Source of the DNA: Slackia exigua ATCC 700122
GTDB lineage: Bacteria > Actinomycetota > Coriobacteriia > Coriobacteriales > Eggerthellaceae
Direction of reading: 5' to 3'
DNA length: 64,000 bases
Assembly: GCF_000162875.1 (NCBI RefSeq)
Contig: NZ_GG700630.1
Location: 1,008,015-1,072,014 of the forward strand
Both the position numbers and the translations under genes were made by a program. Below are positions 49,756-58,531 of the stretch, one piece after another (position 1 is the stretch's first letter; every line of letters begins with the position of its first letter). Below the pieces are notes generated by a model that was not told the origin of the DNA, did no database searches, and saw only the letters and a list, made by a program, of their open reading frames with translations.

Positions 49756-52700
49756 TCAGCCGCGCTTCCTGCCAGGATGCCCAGTGTAGCCTTTGGGATA
49801 CACGATCATCTTGCCGGAGTTGCTGAGCTTCTGCTTTCTCATCGTGCATAGCCCGAATCTCTCGAGCGAATCCACCATTGTGCGATCAGCCTGCGTGTCG
49901 GGTATCTGCACCTGAGAGCCTTCGAGCAGCTTGACGTACTCGTCCTGGCCAGCTGATGAGAAGCACTTCCCGAGATCTCGACGGACCGCCCGTTTCTCCG
50001 TAAGCGTGCTCATTTCCAGCTGCCATGATATCAAGGCGAGAGCCGCTTCCCGGCCATGTTCGACGGCGACCGCCTTCGTCATGTCTGCAACCATAGTCCA
50101 GGGAATATTCACCCTCGCAGACATCATCTCTCTATATGACGAGGAGGCACGTGCCAGTACCGCATGGCGCAAGTCCGGCTCGCCCGACTCGAATAAGCCG
50201 GGCAGGGCAGAGAGGTCATCTGGTGAGAAATTCGTCCCACGAATGATGGCCGCCAACAAGCTCGGAGGGTAACCGTCAACGAGCTTCACCGGCGAGCTGA
50301 ACCCGCCGAGCAGCCGCACCTTCGAGGATTCGGGGAAGCCGGGCGATTCGAAGATCTCAAGCGCTTCGGCCTCTTTGAAAGGCAGGGCGGCGCCCCCTTC
50401 GTCGCCGATGACCAGATCAACGTACGCGTCGGCGTCGGAGGAGGCGAGCCGCACTGCCAACGTCCCATGTTCCTCTCTGATGAACTGGAGGTTGGGGGCT
50501 GTGAGGGGAATGGCTCCGATCGTTATCAGAGCGCCGACTTTGTCGACCCCTATATCCGTAATGTTGAAATCCGGATAAACCGCCCCGTATCCGTTGGCGA
50601 TCTTCTCGAACGGGGCAGCTGCCATATCGCTTTTCATCAGGTCTTCCAAGAAGTCGCCCTCCGCGCCGAGCACCTCCTTGCTCTTGCGCAAGCCGAGGTC
50701 CGCAGGTGGATCGTTCCGCTCGAGGAAGCCGACCAGCACTTCGCTCACCTCGGACCCGCACGCGATGTAGTATCCGAATATGTTGTCGGAACTTGCGACC
50801 ACCCGGTCGTGGGCGAACAGCGCCGAGCGCTTGTCGACCGAAACGACGAGGGAAGCGTCGGAAACGGGCCTTCCCGACAGGCGGGCGGCGAAGGACGACG
50901 CGGACTCGTTCGACAGCCCGTCGGCGTTCATGACCCAGCAGACGGCCTCCTCGCTAGCGTCGATCTCCCCATCGAAACCCGCGACGAGCGAGGAGATGAA
51001 ACACTCCATGCCGTCGCGCACGAACTCCTTGAAGGGCTCAGGGTCCGGTACGGCACCCGAGCTGTTGACGCTGTCGACAAGGCGGTCAAAACCAGTCGCT
51101 TCGTCGCTGGCCCCGAAATGCCCGAGGAAACCCGCGACGAGGGCGGCGTTGGGAACAAACAGCCTCCTGGCATAGACCTCTTCTACGAGGTTGGCGTCCG
51201 AACCGTCGAATACAATCTCCTCGGCCGAGTAGCCTATCGCCTCGAGCCCATCCGCAACTTGACCGGCTCGGCTCTTCCCTGCAGTTAGGAATTCCGGATC
51301 GGATTCGGCTGCCAATTTGATGAGCGCCACCACCCTTGGGTCGTCGCGCAGGCTTCCGCCTTCAGCTAGGAGCCTGTGCATCATGATCCGCTTGGCATAC
51401 GCATCGGCGGGATCGCGTGATTCCAGCATGGCTTCGATCGTCCTCATCGCCCCTTCACGCATGGCGGGAAACGCCTTGGGGGTGCACTGGTCCGAGGCCA
51501 TGTACCCTAAGAGGAACTCGGTGTCGCAGTCCATCTCAACGCCCGAGAGGAATGCGGCGGTCTGAGACGGCTCCCCCGTCTCGATCAGGACCTTGAGGAG
51601 GGAGCGGTTTCGGGCACACTTCCTCGGCAGGCAGGCCTCGTCCATGCACAGCACGACGGCTTTCGGCGCCCCGAGGATGTAATCGGGATCGACGTCGGAC
51701 CGCCCCCCCCCGAGAACGGCCGTCACGAAATTCCTATCTTCCCGCGTGAGGCTCGTGGGGTAGAAGTTGCTCGTATACCGCTCGTAGGATTCGTCGATGC
51801 CCCCCGTGCTGATCAGGAAGGGAATCAGCCCGAAATACGGGCTCCGCTTGACATCATCGAAATCGAGCTCACCGTAGTCTGCAGGCCGGGGAAGGTCCTC
51901 GGGTTCCAGGAGGTAGCACTCCTCTTTCGCGAACAGCTCCCTCAGAGGAGCTCGGCGGAGCTCGGCCCGACGCTTGTCCAAGACTCGGATGCTCGACTCG
52001 ATCCGCCTGCGCTCGCCCTCTCTTCTCGCCTTGACGTCATCAAGACGTCTGAGAAAATCCGGATTGCCGTCCAGAGCCGCCCTAATGTCGTCGAACTTCT
52101 CCTTCTTCTCTTGGTCGCCGTCGATTGCCGCCATCAGGTCGTCCGGATTCTCGAACCGAGTGATCTGAGGTGAGTAATAACCGCTTATTACGAACATCTC
52201 GGCGATTTGCGTAGTCTGGTACAAGAGAACCAATTCCCGCTCGCTCCGCGCAACCTCATCCTCGGATCTCTCAAGCGCGTCCTCGAGCTCGCTTCTCTGC
52301 TCCTCGATTGAACGAAGCTCGTCGGCGATAAGCCTCTCGCGGCCGCTGAGGAGGGCGTGCATGTAGCCGCGTCCGACCTGGAGGCGCTCGAAGTCTTTCG
52401 GGAACGTCTCCTTGAACGCGATCGCGGATACCAGATGCTTCGCGTCGCGAGAATCCAGGGACCCTCCCTGGCTGCGTTGGAGGACCCGCTTGTAATGGTA
52501 TGTCCCGTCGACGATGGCGTTGAGGATGCGCGGGTCGTCGACGAAAACCGAGAGTCCCCGCAAGAACCTGTCATCGGGCTCTACCCCCACGCCCTTCAAC
52601 CCCGATTTGAGCAGATCGTAGGCGTTGCTAGTGTCTGCGTAGGGAATCACTGGGATGATGAAGTCGAAGAACTTGGCGCGGTCGTGCGAATCTCGGAAGA

Positions 52701-53544
52701 GCCCGTCATGAACCAGGTAGACGAATCTCAGCACTTTCGCGCCCGGGCGCCTGGATGCGTTTGCGAGCGAATTGATAGAGTGCAGCTTCTCGAAAATGCC
52801 GACCTGGCCGAATCGGTCCAAGTCCTCGAACACGACCACGTCGCTGCCCGACCCGTTGAGCAGGTAAAGGAGGTCGTCCATCGACCTGTCGAAAGCGGAG
52901 GCGCCCTTGTCGTCGGCAACCTCCAGCTCGGCGCTGAAGAGCTTCAGCTTTTTCAGCGTCCTGGAAAGAAAGCTCGTCCTTATCAGCCACGTCATGCCCG
53001 CAACCGCCTCCGCGACCCACAGGCCGCAAGCAATGCCAAAAGCAGCCCGTCCGGTCGGCAAGACGAAAGGGCCGGGGTATGCGGGTCTGCTCAAGCCCCA
53101 TCCAAGGTAGATGCTCAAAAGCGCGAACGCGAGCAGGGCGGTTGCGAGGAGGACGTCCTTCACGGGGCTTCCGTCCCTGGTGCGCTTGAACCTGCTTTTG
53201 GGGGTGAGCTTGGGGTCCGTCTTGTGTATGAGCTGATTCAGGATCTCGACCTCGAGGTCCTGTTCGCCCCCATGCCCCGTCTCGTCCTTGAAATGGGCAA
53301 GCTGAACGTGGAGGAAGCTGTGATCGGCGCCATGCTGCCTCTCCCACGATTCCATGACCGTGTTCTTTCCCGCCCCGTAGGGCCCAGAAATCGCTATGTT
53401 CTTGATGTCGTCGTTACCGAACGCGAACGAAAACTCCTGGTCATATGCTATAAGCTCGTCCGCTTCGAGCTTCGCGGGCGACAGGGACAGGAGCGTGATG
53501 CGGTCTTCGGACTCGTCTCTCGTGATATCGATTTCGTCGGTCAT
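49756..53544 (-). CDS. YobI-like membrane P-loop NTPase, large
   Basis: A 1262-residue protein. Residues ~30-460 form a YobI/KAP-like P-loop NTPase with two inserted membrane helices (~131-150, ~167-188), and VVVFEDLDRF (236-245) as Walker B. Walker A is GPYGAGKNT (54-62): asparagine replaces the usual Ser/Thr after the lysine. A coiled coil follows (~480-530). The C-terminal ~650 residues have no recognised domain and look helical. Membrane P-loop proteins of this kind often sit in mobile elements and are suspected defence proteins, which is inference here. ATG 53544 follows GGAGG by nine bases. It is the largest cargo gene of the element. Confidence 0.8.
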   Translation of the reverse strand: MTDEIDITRDESEDRITLLSLSPAKLEADELIAYDQEFSFAFGNDDIKNIAISGPYGAGKNTVMESWERQHGADHSFLHVQLAHFKDETGHGGEQDLEVEILNQLIHKTDPKLTPKSRFKRTRDGSPVKDVLLATALLAFALLSIYLGWGLSRPAYPGPFVLPTGRAAFGIACGLWVAEAVAGMTWLIRTSFLSRTLKKLKLFSAELEVADDKGASAFDRSMDDLLYLLNGSGSDVVVFEDLDRFGQVGIFEKLHSINSLANASRRPGAKVLRFVYLVHDGLFRDSHDRAKFFDFIIPVIPYADTSNAYDLLKSGLKGVGVEPDDRFLRGLSVFVDDPRILNAIVDGTYHYKRVLQRSQGGSLDSRDAKHLVSAIAFKETFPKDFERLQVGRGYMHALLSGRERLIADELRSIEEQRSELEDALERSEDEVARSERELVLLYQTTQIAEMFVISGYYSPQITRFENPDDLMAAIDGDQEKKEKFDDIRAALDGNPDFLRRLDDVKARREGERRRIESSIRVLDKRRAELRRAPLRELFAKEECYLLEPEDLPRPADYGELDFDDVKRSPYFGLIPFLISTGGIDESYERYTSNFYPTSLTREDRNFVTAVLGGGRSDVDPDYILGAPKAVVLCMDEACLPRKCARNRSLLKVLIETGEPSQTAAFLSGVEMDCDTEFLLGYMASDQCTPKAFPAMREGAMRTIEAMLESRDPADAYAKRIMMHRLLAEGGSLRDDPRVVALIKLAAESDPEFLTAGKSRAGQVADGLEAIGYSAEEIVFDGSDANLVEEVYARRLFVPNAALVAGFLGHFGASDEATGFDRLVDSVNSSGAVPDPEPFKEFVRDGMECFISSLVAGFDGEIDASEEAVCWVMNADGLSNESASSFAARLSGRPVSDASLVVSVDKRSALFAHDRVVASSDNIFGYYIACGSEVSEVLVGFLERNDPPADLGLRKSKEVLGAEGDFLEDLMKSDMAAAPFEKIANGYGAVYPDFNITDIGVDKVGALITIGAIPLTAPNLQFIREEHGTLAVRLASSDADAYVDLVIGDEGGAALPFKEAEALEIFESPGFPESSKVRLLGGFSSPVKLVDGYPPSLLAAIIRGTNFSPDDLSALPGLFESGEPDLRHAVLARASSSYREMMSARVNIPWTMVADMTKAVAVEHGREAALALISWQLEMSTLTEKRAVRRDLGKCFSSAGQDEYVKLLEGSQVQIPDTQADRTMVDSLERFGLCTMRKQKLSNSGKMIVYPKGYTGHPGRKRG

Positions 53545-53964
53545 GCTGCGGCGCCTCCAATACACACCTTTTCCATATTGTACTCGATGGGACGGATGCA
53601 GCTCGTGTTCTGCCGCATCCTCAGTGGAACGACGCTTCTGCACGGGGTCGGTATTTTCCCACACCGGAGAGACGGCTCTATGCGTCTTCGAGACCCCGAC
53701 GCTACCGGCCCCTCGACGGGATATTCCCAAAGCTGGGCCCTCTCAGCTCTTCGCAGATGCGACGGGCCCCTCTTTCGCTGCGTTTCGCCACTGTCGCTCA
53801 GATCTGCTGCCCCATCTCCGGTCAAGGCCTCGGGGCTCTGGCCAGCTCGACCAGATCTTCAGCTCAGATGGCCCATTCCCTGGAGGGGAGAATCTGGCTT
53901 CGGACAAACGCGTGAATGGCGGCCTCGCTCGAATGCCAATCCAAGAGCGGTCCTCGGCGTACCG
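53545..53964. other. Non-coding stretch upstream of YobI-like gene
   Basis: No gene is supported. It should contain the promoter of the YobI-like gene (TTGTACTCGAT-type sequence near 53577 on either strand is weak). Frames crossing it are chance. Confidence 0.4.
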
Positions 53965-54309
53965 CTACTTGCGCCCCTCCGGCAGGCCGAGCAGCGTGGT
54001 GCGCACGCGCAGGTTCTCGCGCGCCGTGAGGTTGGGGTAGAGGGGCGGCTGCTCCACGAGCGAGCCGATGCGGTAGAGGTCATCGCGGCGCCAGGGCCTT
54101 CCCCCGAAGAGCATCTCGCCCTCCGTAGGTCGCAGCATGCCCGTGATCATCTTGAGGGTGGTGGACTTGCCCGCCCCGTTGGGGCCGAGCAGCCCATAGA
54201 CCTTCCCCTCCTCGACGTGCAGGGACACGCGGTCCACCGCCGTCTGCGCCCTCGCGCCCCACCCGAAGCGCTTGGTCAGCGCGCGCGTCTCAAGAAAGCA
54301 TCCCGACAT
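53965..54309 (-). pseudogene. Truncated ABC transporter ATPase
   Basis: A 114-codon remnant starting MSGCFLETRALTKRFGWGAR, with intact Walker A GPNGAGKST (~41-49) and the Q-loop region SLVEQPPLYPNLTARENL. It stops at GLPEGRK before the LSGGQ signature and Walker B. The start resembles bacteriocin-immunity (lantibiotic-type) ATPases. No permease genes remain nearby, so it is a dead fragment. Confidence 0.75.
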
Positions 54310-54631
54310 TGCAGTTCCTTTCGTTTCCGGTTCCTCGTTTTCGGATACCAGTCTGGAGGGCTTTCCTAAAGAAACGCTAAAGGCTCTTGGGAAAACCGTC
54401 CTGCTTCCCATGCGCCCCATCGCGTCCGCCCGAGTGTCTCGCCGCGCAAACCTTCGCCGCGAACCGCACGACGCGCAAGGCGCGGAAAACTTTTCGGCAA
54501 TCCAACAGTCATGCAACCGAAAACTCCCGCCCTCCGGGTTTCCGCTTTCCTCCTTGCGCGTCTTGCGAACCCCGACGAACCCCGCGCCAACGGGCCCGCA
54601 AGGGGCGGGCCGAAACGATTAGGAGGTCATC
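54310..54631. other. Divergent intergenic region in the element
   Basis: No gene is seen. AGGAGG precedes the plus-strand ORF at 54632 and GAAAGGAAC the minus-strand ABC remnant. Confidence 0.35.
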
Positions 54632-54937
54632 ATGAGAAACAGAGCCGTCATTACCACGCCTCAGCGTAAGCTCGGGGTCTACCTGCACTGGAACGGCGGG
54701 AGGGACACGGTGGAGCCGCTTCTGCGCTACTGCGAGCTCAAGGGCTACCGCGACCCTGCGACGGACGACTACGGCTGGGCGAGGATGTGCCAGGTCGTGG
54801 GAAACTTCTTCGGCGGCACGAACTCGCTCGGCATCATGCCGTACACGACGGACGAGCGCATGGGTGCAGGCGAGCGTGCGGGCGGAGAGCTTGCCCACGA
54901 CCTTCTCGGTGTACTCGCCGATGTCTTTGTGCACTGA
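54632..54937 (+). pseudogene. Truncated conserved mobile-element protein
   Basis: A 101-codon frame with an excellent AGGAGG site. The first ~70 residues (RAVITTPQRKLGVYLHWNGG ... DDYGWARMCQVVGNFFGGT) resemble a conserved protein of Coriobacteriia integrative elements with no known function. After SLGI the reading looks unrelated and reflects a fusion with foreign sequence. The 3' part of the gene is missing. Confidence 0.6.
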
Positions 54938-54960
54938 TACGCTTAGCATCCGCGGCCTCC

Positions 54961-55176
54961 TTACGCCGGGAGCCAGGATGTGTCGAGCATCCCGAAGTAC
55001 ACGGCCGCCGCCACGATGATCGCGCCACCGGCGATGGTGGAGATGGCGCTGGCTATCTGAGCGCCGCCCTGCTGCTCGCGGATCGCGAGGCCGAGCGAGA
55101 CGGCGCCCCATACGATGAGGAAGCCGCCGAGGAACGTTACGCACCCCGATACGAGGCTGATGATGTTGGAAAGCAT
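54961..55176 (-). CDS. Small two-helix membrane protein, conjugation pilin-like
   Basis: A 71-residue protein with two hydrophobic helices (SGCVTFLGGFLIVWGAVSLG and STIAGGAIIVAAAVYFGM) joined by a polar EQQGGAQ turn. Size, layout and place after a VirD4-type gene resemble the Maff2/VirB2-like small proteins of integrative conjugative elements. ATG 55176 has AAGGAG about 11 bases upstream. Function as a pilin or channel component is inferred. Confidence 0.6.
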   Translation of the reverse strand: MLSNIISLVSGCVTFLGGFLIVWGAVSLGLAIREQQGGAQIASAISTIAGGAIIVAAAVYFGMLDTSWLPA

Positions 55177-55350
55177 TTTTCGCTTGTCTCCTTTGCATCT
55201 TCGGGCGGAATAGGTGTGGAAGGACCGCCCTTGCTGGTAGAATCTTGTCCGGAGCCCCTTCGGGGCGCTCCTTTGCATCTGGGACGGCAGCCCCCGGGAG
55301 GGTGGAAGCTCCCGTCGGCCTAGGCGCCTTGCGTGGCCGTCCCGTTCATC

Positions 55351-56997
55351 TCATTTCCCCTTGGTCGTTCCCGGCTCGTACGGCTCGCATACCGCGCCCT
55401 CGTGGCCGGGGTGCACCTCCTTCCACTTCGGATGCCTCTCGATGTCGTACTTGGCGTCGCGCAGCGGGTCGGTGCCTGCGATGAGCACGATCGCCTCGTC
55501 CCGGGGCATCTTGCCTACTTCCGCTGCCTGGATGAGGTCGCGCTCGACCACGTTCCAGTTGCGCGTCGAGGAGCTCATGGTCCCGCGGCTTTCGTTGAAC
55601 GTGAGCACCGAGACGGTCTCCTTGCCGACCATCTCGGATATCTCCCGGTTGGTCTCGTTGGATTTCCCGCCGAGGAACAGCGTGGTGTCGCAGCAGTCGA
55701 CGATGGTCTGAGCGGTCTCGTCGCTGTAGTTCGCCTTCAGCTGCGCGATCGACTGCAGCACGACCGATATGGACATGTTGCGGCTGCGCACGACCGCGGC
55801 CATCGACTCTATGTCGGGTATCTTGCCGATGTTGGCGAACTCGTCGAAGAGGAACGTGACGGGCGTTGGCAGGCTGCCCCCGTGCTCGGCGAGGGCCTTG
55901 TCGCACAGGATGTTCATCGTCTGCCACATCATGATCGCGAGCAGGAACGAGTAGGTCTTTCGCGCGTCGGACATGATCGCGAAGACGGCGATCCGCCTCC
56001 CCGCATCCCCCATGCGGTCGAGCTCCATCTCGTCGCTGGAGAGGATCTCCCTGACCTGCGGGATCGCGGCGGGCTCGAAGCGCGTGTTGCAGCTGATGAG
56101 TATGGACTTCAGGGTCTTGCCCGCTGCGTCCTTGAACATCTTGTAGTGGAGCAGGCTGAAGTCCTTGTCCACGTCGACGGGCTCGCCGACCTTGACCCAG
56201 CTCCAGCCGGACTGCGCGCCGCCGTAGACCCCCTTGCCGCCGTAGTCGTAGGATTCCGGGGCATCGCCGGTCCGCACGTATTTCCTGCCCGTCCTCACCC
56301 TCTCGAAGAGCAGGTCGAGCGGGCTCATGTAGTCCTCGTCGCCCTCTTTTGCCTTCGCCAGGGAGAGCAGGGTCACCAGCCCGGAGAAAGACCTGTCCTC
56401 CTCGGGGCAGTGGTATACGAGGTAGCCGATGAGCGCGACGTAGAGCAGTCGCTCCGCCTTCTCCCAGAACGGGTCGCCTGTATGCTCCTTGTCGCCGGTC
56501 GTGTTGCCTATGAAGCACTCGGCGAACTCGAGGATGTCGGTCTCGTCGTGCAGGTAGGCGAAGGGGTTGTAGTGGGCTGAATGGGAAAAGTCTATGGTGT
56601 CGAAGACCTTCACGTCGTAGCCGTTGTGCTCGAGCATCCATCCGAGGTTGACGACCGTCGTCCCCTTTGGGTCGGTGACGAAGTAGCTCGCGTTCATCTG
56701 CATGATGTTGGGCTCTATGTAGCCGCGCGTCTTCCCCGCGCCCGAGCCGCCTATGACGAGCACGTTGCGGTTCCGGTCGTACTTGCGCGAATGGCGAGCG
56801 CGCGACATCTCCATGCCGTAATGCTTCGTGAGGATGATGTTGTTGGAGGCGCTGCGGGGGTCCATGAACTTCCGTCCCTTTCGCCTGGTTCCCCATCTGG
56901 CGCTACCGTGCTCCTCTCCCGAGCGGAAGTTGCCCTCGCGGATGAGGCTGTACGCCCACGCGATCCACACAGCGCAGGCTGCGGGGAATGGCGGCAA
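55351..56997 (-). CDS. VirD4/TraG-type coupling protein, N-terminal anchor missing
   Basis: A type IV secretion coupling ATPase of up to 548 residues that would feed DNA-protein complexes to a conjugation channel. Walker A is GGSGAGKT (~83-90), Walker B LFDEFANIG, and the segment SGEEHGSARWG begins the conserved soluble part. Full VirD4 proteins start with two membrane helices; here the frame opens only ~25 residues before that point with a TTG at 56997, and upstream DNA shows no membrane helices. It is probably 5' truncated by the element's right end. No relaxase gene accompanies it. Confidence 0.85.
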   Translation of the reverse strand: MPPFPAACAVWIAWAYSLIREGNFRSGEEHGSARWGTRRKGRKFMDPRSASNNIILTKHYGMEMSRARHSRKYDRNRNVLVIGGSGAGKTRGYIEPNIMQMNASYFVTDPKGTTVVNLGWMLEHNGYDVKVFDTIDFSHSAHYNPFAYLHDETDILEFAECFIGNTTGDKEHTGDPFWEKAERLLYVALIGYLVYHCPEEDRSFSGLVTLLSLAKAKEGDEDYMSPLDLLFERVRTGRKYVRTGDAPESYDYGGKGVYGGAQSGWSWVKVGEPVDVDKDFSLLHYKMFKDAAGKTLKSILISCNTRFEPAAIPQVREILSSDEMELDRMGDAGRRIAVFAIMSDARKTYSFLLAIMMWQTMNILCDKALAEHGGSLPTPVTFLFDEFANIGKIPDIESMAAVVRSRNMSISVVLQSIAQLKANYSDETAQTIVDCCDTTLFLGGKSNETNREISEMVGKETVSVLTFNESRGTMSSSTRNWNVVERDLIQAAEVGKMPRDEAIVLIAGTDPLRDAKYDIERHPKWKEVHPGHEGAVCEPYEPGTTKGK

Positions 56998-57188
56998 GTC
57001 GCGGAAAACGCGGATAGTCCGCTAGGGTTCGCTACGTCCATTAGCCATCCAATCCACATATTCGGGGACGGCGAACGGGCTGGTTCGCAGGCATTCCCAG
57101 CCGCCATCAGAGAGGGCTCACGCGTGGGGGAATCAGCCTGTTTTCGCGTTTTCGAGGACGGTTTGACGCGACGCGGGTTGGTTTTCCG

Positions 57189-57265
57189 ATTCCCCCCGCT
57201 GGTGCCGCGAAGCACCGTTATTCCCCCATGACCTCGAGAACATTCCCCCCCCCCCGAATTCCCCC
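57189..57265. repeat. ATTCCCCC motif cluster at right end
   Basis: Four same-orientation copies at 57189, 57220, 57242 and 57258, one running into an 11-C tract. They match the left-end cluster and are candidate integrase or excisionase arm sites. Confidence 0.55.
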
Positions 57266-57401
57266 GCGAGGCTATCCACGGAGAGAACAAAAGGGGCCTG
57301 GAAACCGTCGCGAAACGGCCTCCAGACCCCTCTTCGAACACCCTTGAAAAGGGCTGCGGGGTAAACTTTTTCGGCTGAAATATCCCCCCCAGAAATAAAA
57401 A

Positions 57402-57423
57402 TGACCTGCATTTCTGCAGGTCA
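57402..57423 (-). terminator. Terminator downstream of tRNA-fMet
   Basis: TGACCTGC (57402-57409) pairs with GCAGGTCA (57416-57423); on the minus strand TTTTTATTTC follows. It lies 13 bp after the tRNA CCA. Confidence 0.75.
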
Positions 57424-57432
57424 AAGGCTTGT

Positions 57433-57480
57433 TTTTGGTCGCGGGGGCTGGATTTGAACCAACGACCTCCGGGTTATGAG
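57433..57480 (-). repeat. attR: tRNA-fMet half identical to attL
   Basis: The 48-bp right copy of the attachment repeat, lying within the intact tRNA gene. The integrated element therefore lies on the 3' side of the tRNA. Confidence 0.9.
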
Positions 57481-57512
57481 CCCGGCGAGCTACCAGACTG
57501 CTCCACCCCGCA
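57436..57512 (-). tRNA. Initiator tRNA-fMet (CAT)
   Basis: A 77-nt tRNA read on the minus strand, with anticodon CAT in CTCATAA, encoded CCA at 57436-57438 and T-loop GGTTCAAATCC. Three consecutive G:C pairs flank the anticodon loop (GGG/CCC), the initiator signature. Position 1 is T opposite G at 72, a weak pair in place of a strong one, also in line with an initiator. Confidence 0.93.
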
Positions 57513-57564
57513 CTATTCGGGCACGCGTAACGTGCGAAAAGATATATTAGCCCCATGGCCGATC

Positions 57565-57753
57565 GATTGCAAGGAACGCTGCGAACTGCGGCCGTCGCAC
57601 ACGCCGCATCTCCACAATCGAGCCATCCGAAGGCGCAGCGCATCTAAGACCGAAACACGCACTACCCTTGGCGCATCAGCCTGCCGCACCGGCATGCGAC
57701 CGATTGCAAGGAACGCCTTGGTCACGCCCGCTGCGCACGCCTCATCTCCACAA
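57565..57753. repeat. Imperfect direct repeat, ~52 bp, beside yfcE
   Basis: Two units (57565-57617 and 57702-57753) share GATTGCAAGGAACGC at one end and CATCTCCACAA at the other, with CGCACGCC-like middles. They are 137 bp apart between the tRNA and the phosphodiesterase gene. Role unknown. Confidence 0.6.
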
Positions 57754-57759
57754 CCGTCG

Positions 57760-58272
57760 CTACGCAAGCTCCTTCAACGTGAATTCCCCGTCCTCGTACA
57801 CGGCATAGCTATTCGATCCGTCCTTCGGAATACTGACGCTTCCCGGGTTCACATACCGGATCCCGTCCCGTACCACATTCGTCTTCACGTGCGTGTGCCC
57901 CGACAGGAACGCGCTCCCTTCGGGCAGCGTCGGATGATCGCTTGGAGAGAACACATGCCCGTGCGTGCAGAACAGCTGTCGATCGGCGTCCATGATTACC
58001 GCGTAATCCGACTCCAAGGGAAAGTCGAGCACCATCTGATCGACTTCGGCATCGCAATTCCCTCGCACGGCGATAACCTTCCCCGCCAGGGAATTCAGCA
58101 TCGGAATGACCTCCTTCGGCGCATATGCGAACGGCAGGCCGTTACGCGGGCCGTGATAGAGCAGGTCTCCCAGAAGCACGACGGAATCCGGAGTCTCGGC
58201 ATCGATAGCATCCATCAACTTCCGACACCAATGAGCCGATCCGTGAATATCGGATGCGATGACGAGCTTCAT
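57760..58272 (-). CDS. yfcE: YfcE/MJ0936-type metallophosphodiesterase
   Basis: A 170-residue calcineurin-like phosphoesterase with a dinuclear metal site. Motifs in order: ASDIHGS (D8, H10), LLGDLLYHGP, VRGNCDAE, THGH and GHTHV, all intact. YfcE enzymes hydrolyse phosphodiesters in vitro and their cellular substrate is unclear. ATG 58272 follows GAAAGGTGG. It stands alone beside the tRNA. Confidence 0.92.
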   Translation of the reverse strand: MKLVIASDIHGSAHWCRKLMDAIDAETPDSVVLLGDLLYHGPRNGLPFAYAPKEVIPMLNSLAGKVIAVRGNCDAEVDQMVLDFPLESDYAVIMDADRQLFCTHGHVFSPSDHPTLPEGSAFLSGHTHVKTNVVRDGIRYVNPGSVSIPKDGSNSYAVYEDGEFTLKELA

Positions 58273-58398
58273 GATTCCACCTTTCCACAACCAATCCGAT
58301 GACACGCACGTGGACCATTCCATCGGTAATGTTTACACGCGCCGTTCATCGTGCAGCATGCGCGTTTCATGAATCCGCTGCTCGCGACAAGCCGCCTG

Positions 58399-58502
58399 CG
58401 CGAGCCACCATGCCCTGCACGCGCCGCCACGCTCAATGGCGACACGCCCGCATAGGGTGCAACATTTTTTCGGCACGACGCTCGCGAGCCATCATGCCCT
58501 GC
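58399..58502. repeat. 20-bp near-perfect direct repeat
   Basis: CGCGAGCCAYCATGCCCTGC occurs at 58399-58418 and 58483-58502 with one difference, in the gap between yfcE and the luxR stop. Confidence 0.55.
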
Positions 58503-58531
58503 GTGGGCCGCACCGTCCTTCGAAGCGGCGT

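Larger units (their letters stand above)
56998..57435. other. Right end of the element
   Basis: No gene is supported. It contains the ATTCCCCC cluster (57189, 57220, 57242, 57258) and, from ~57354, sequence similar to the DNA left of attL (GCGGGGTAAACT plus a hairpin). Confidence 0.55.
47653..57480. mobile_element. Decayed integrative element at tRNA-fMet
   Basis: About 9.8 kb between two 48-bp direct repeats derived from the tRNA-fMet gene. Contents: tyrosine integrase beside attL, a YobI-like P-loop protein, broken ABC and conserved-element genes, a small membrane protein and a VirD4-like coupling protein beside attR. No relaxase, replication protein or further type IV secretion genes are seen, so it is not self-transmissible as it stands. 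Insertion preserved a complete tRNA at the right end. Confidence 0.85.
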
